Assembly: GCA_020160805.1 (NCBI GenBank)
Contig: JAIUPO010000029.1
Location: 1-43,534, forward strand
Direction of reading: 5' to 3'
Origin: Actinomycetota bacterium
GTDB lineage: Bacteria; Actinomycetota; Actinomycetes; Actinomycetales; Dermatophilaceae
Length of the DNA: 43,534 bases
Part shown: piece by piece, positions 43,203 to 43,534 of the stretch
How the letters are laid out: each line of letters begins with the position of its first letter
Position numbering within the stretch: position 1 is the stretch's first letter
Position numbers and translations under genes: made by a program
Notes under the pieces: generated by a model
What the model saw: only the letters and a program-made list of their open reading frames with translations
The model's database searches: none
Told to the model about the DNA's origin: nothing

Positions 43203-43534
43203 GTAAGAGTCCCGGGGAGTGGTGGGCTTTGAGGTCATCTCGATGCCGACCGGTCAGCCCTCGGTGAGGGCGACAGGACCAGTGTCGTCGGCTTTGCCGA
43301 TCTTGGCCATGGATTCTTCGGAGAGGTAGCGGCGTTCGTCGGTGGCCCACTCGGCGTAGGTGTCGGCCAGGACGGCGCCGACCAGCCGGATGACGGCGGC
43401 CTCGTTGGGGAAGATGCCGACGACGCAGGCGCGGCGCTTGATCTCCTTGTTCAGCCGCTCGATCGTTATCTTGAGCCACTGGCCGGGCTGGTGCCTTGAC
43501 CTGCGGTTTTTCGTGCTGGACGTGTCCGGGACGA
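43203..43534 (-). mobile_element. IS256-type insertion sequence, right end, cut by the window edge
   Basis: The transposase remnant is followed by DNA rich in features of IS256-type ends (GAGTCCCGGGGAGTGGTGG near 43206, where a terminal inverted repeat would be expected). The outer border next to tRNA-Phe is an estimate. The other end and any target duplication lie outside the window. Confidence 0.6.
43254..43534 (-). CDS. IS256-family (Mutator-type) transposase, C-terminal part
   Basis: The minus-strand frame ending at 43254 reads ERLNKEIKRRACVVGIFPNE, then AAVIRLVGAVLADTYAEWA and ERRYLSEESMAKIGKA. This is the conserved C-terminus of IS256-family DDE transposases. The residues before ERLNKE (RRSRHQPGQWLKITI) do not match the expected segment, which normally includes a W-S-T-N-P-like stretch. 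The gene may therefore have lost about five codons or be joined to foreign sequence. It runs off the window with no stop in the visible frame. Probably inactive, but the rest cannot be seen. Confidence 0.75.
   Translation of the reverse strand, partial: VPDTSSTKNRRSRHQPGQWLKITIERLNKEIKRRACVVGIFPNEAAVIRLVGAVLADTYAEWATDERRYLSEESMAKIGKADDTGPVALTEG

Overview
The window is about 43.5 kb of high-GC DNA. It carries mycothiol genes (mshA, mshD), GlnR, GuaB1, LytR-CpsA-Psr and HBHA-like genes. This places it in the Actinomycetota. The gene order and the very frequent word GCATAC/GTATGC suggest a Micrococcales/Intrasporangiaceae-like bacterium, but that family-level guess is inference. Almost everything is ordinary chromosomal housekeeping. 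The accessory material is a set of small palindromic repeats, one frameshifted gene and an IS256-type remnant at the right edge.

Layout. 0.1-2.0 kb: ECF sigma factor and a membrane-anchored partner. 2.1-6.2 kb (minus): membrane protein, mshA, YbjN-like, gpmA, acetyltransferase. 6.3-10.7 kb (plus): methyltransferase, MobA-like protein, frameshifted AbiEi/DUF559-like gene, asparaginase, dtd. 10.9-13.3 kb: XRE regulator and HBHA-like protein (minus), then DUF2516 and fdhD (plus). 13.4-18.5 kb: BKACE enzyme, YgfZ, LCP transferase, nitrobindin-like protein, DsrE-like protein, membrane protein. 18.6-23.8 kb: MoaD-like protein, glnR, mshD, ppk1, MutT1-like hydrolase. 23.9-30.0 kb (minus): DUF47-pit and pstS-pstC-pstA-pstB, with a candidate PHO box before pstS. 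30.1-35.7 kb: tRNA-Lys, zinc-ribbon protein, hypothetical proteins, a secreted protein, DUF445, a mycothiol-dependent-type enzyme. 35.7-40.5 kb: guaB1, cysteine-desulfurase-like protein, SDR, PHP-domain protein. 40.6-43.5 kb: tRNA-Glu, tRNA-Asp, SulP transporter, tRNA-Phe and the IS256-type fragment.

How the genes fit together. Polyphosphate kinase, a MutT1-like enzyme, high-affinity Pst and low-affinity Pit with its DUF47 partner form a phosphate neighbourhood. It sits beside the nitrogen regulator GlnR and the last mycothiol synthesis step. FdhD, the MobA-like protein and possibly the MoaD-like protein point to molybdenum enzymes such as formate dehydrogenase.

Main unexpected signal. A 64-nt palindromic element with fixed 22-20-22 geometry occurs five times between 7.5 and 17.1 kb. 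Its left arm is identical in all five copies and its central 20 nt vary. One copy lies in frame inside the MobA-like gene and one lies between two divergent start codons, so it is not simply a terminator. Its arms contain no stop triplet in any frame. It resembles, by analogy only, the protein-inserted palindromic elements of Rickettsia. Two further palindrome pairs, a run of putative leaderless promoters and the enriched hexamer are also described.
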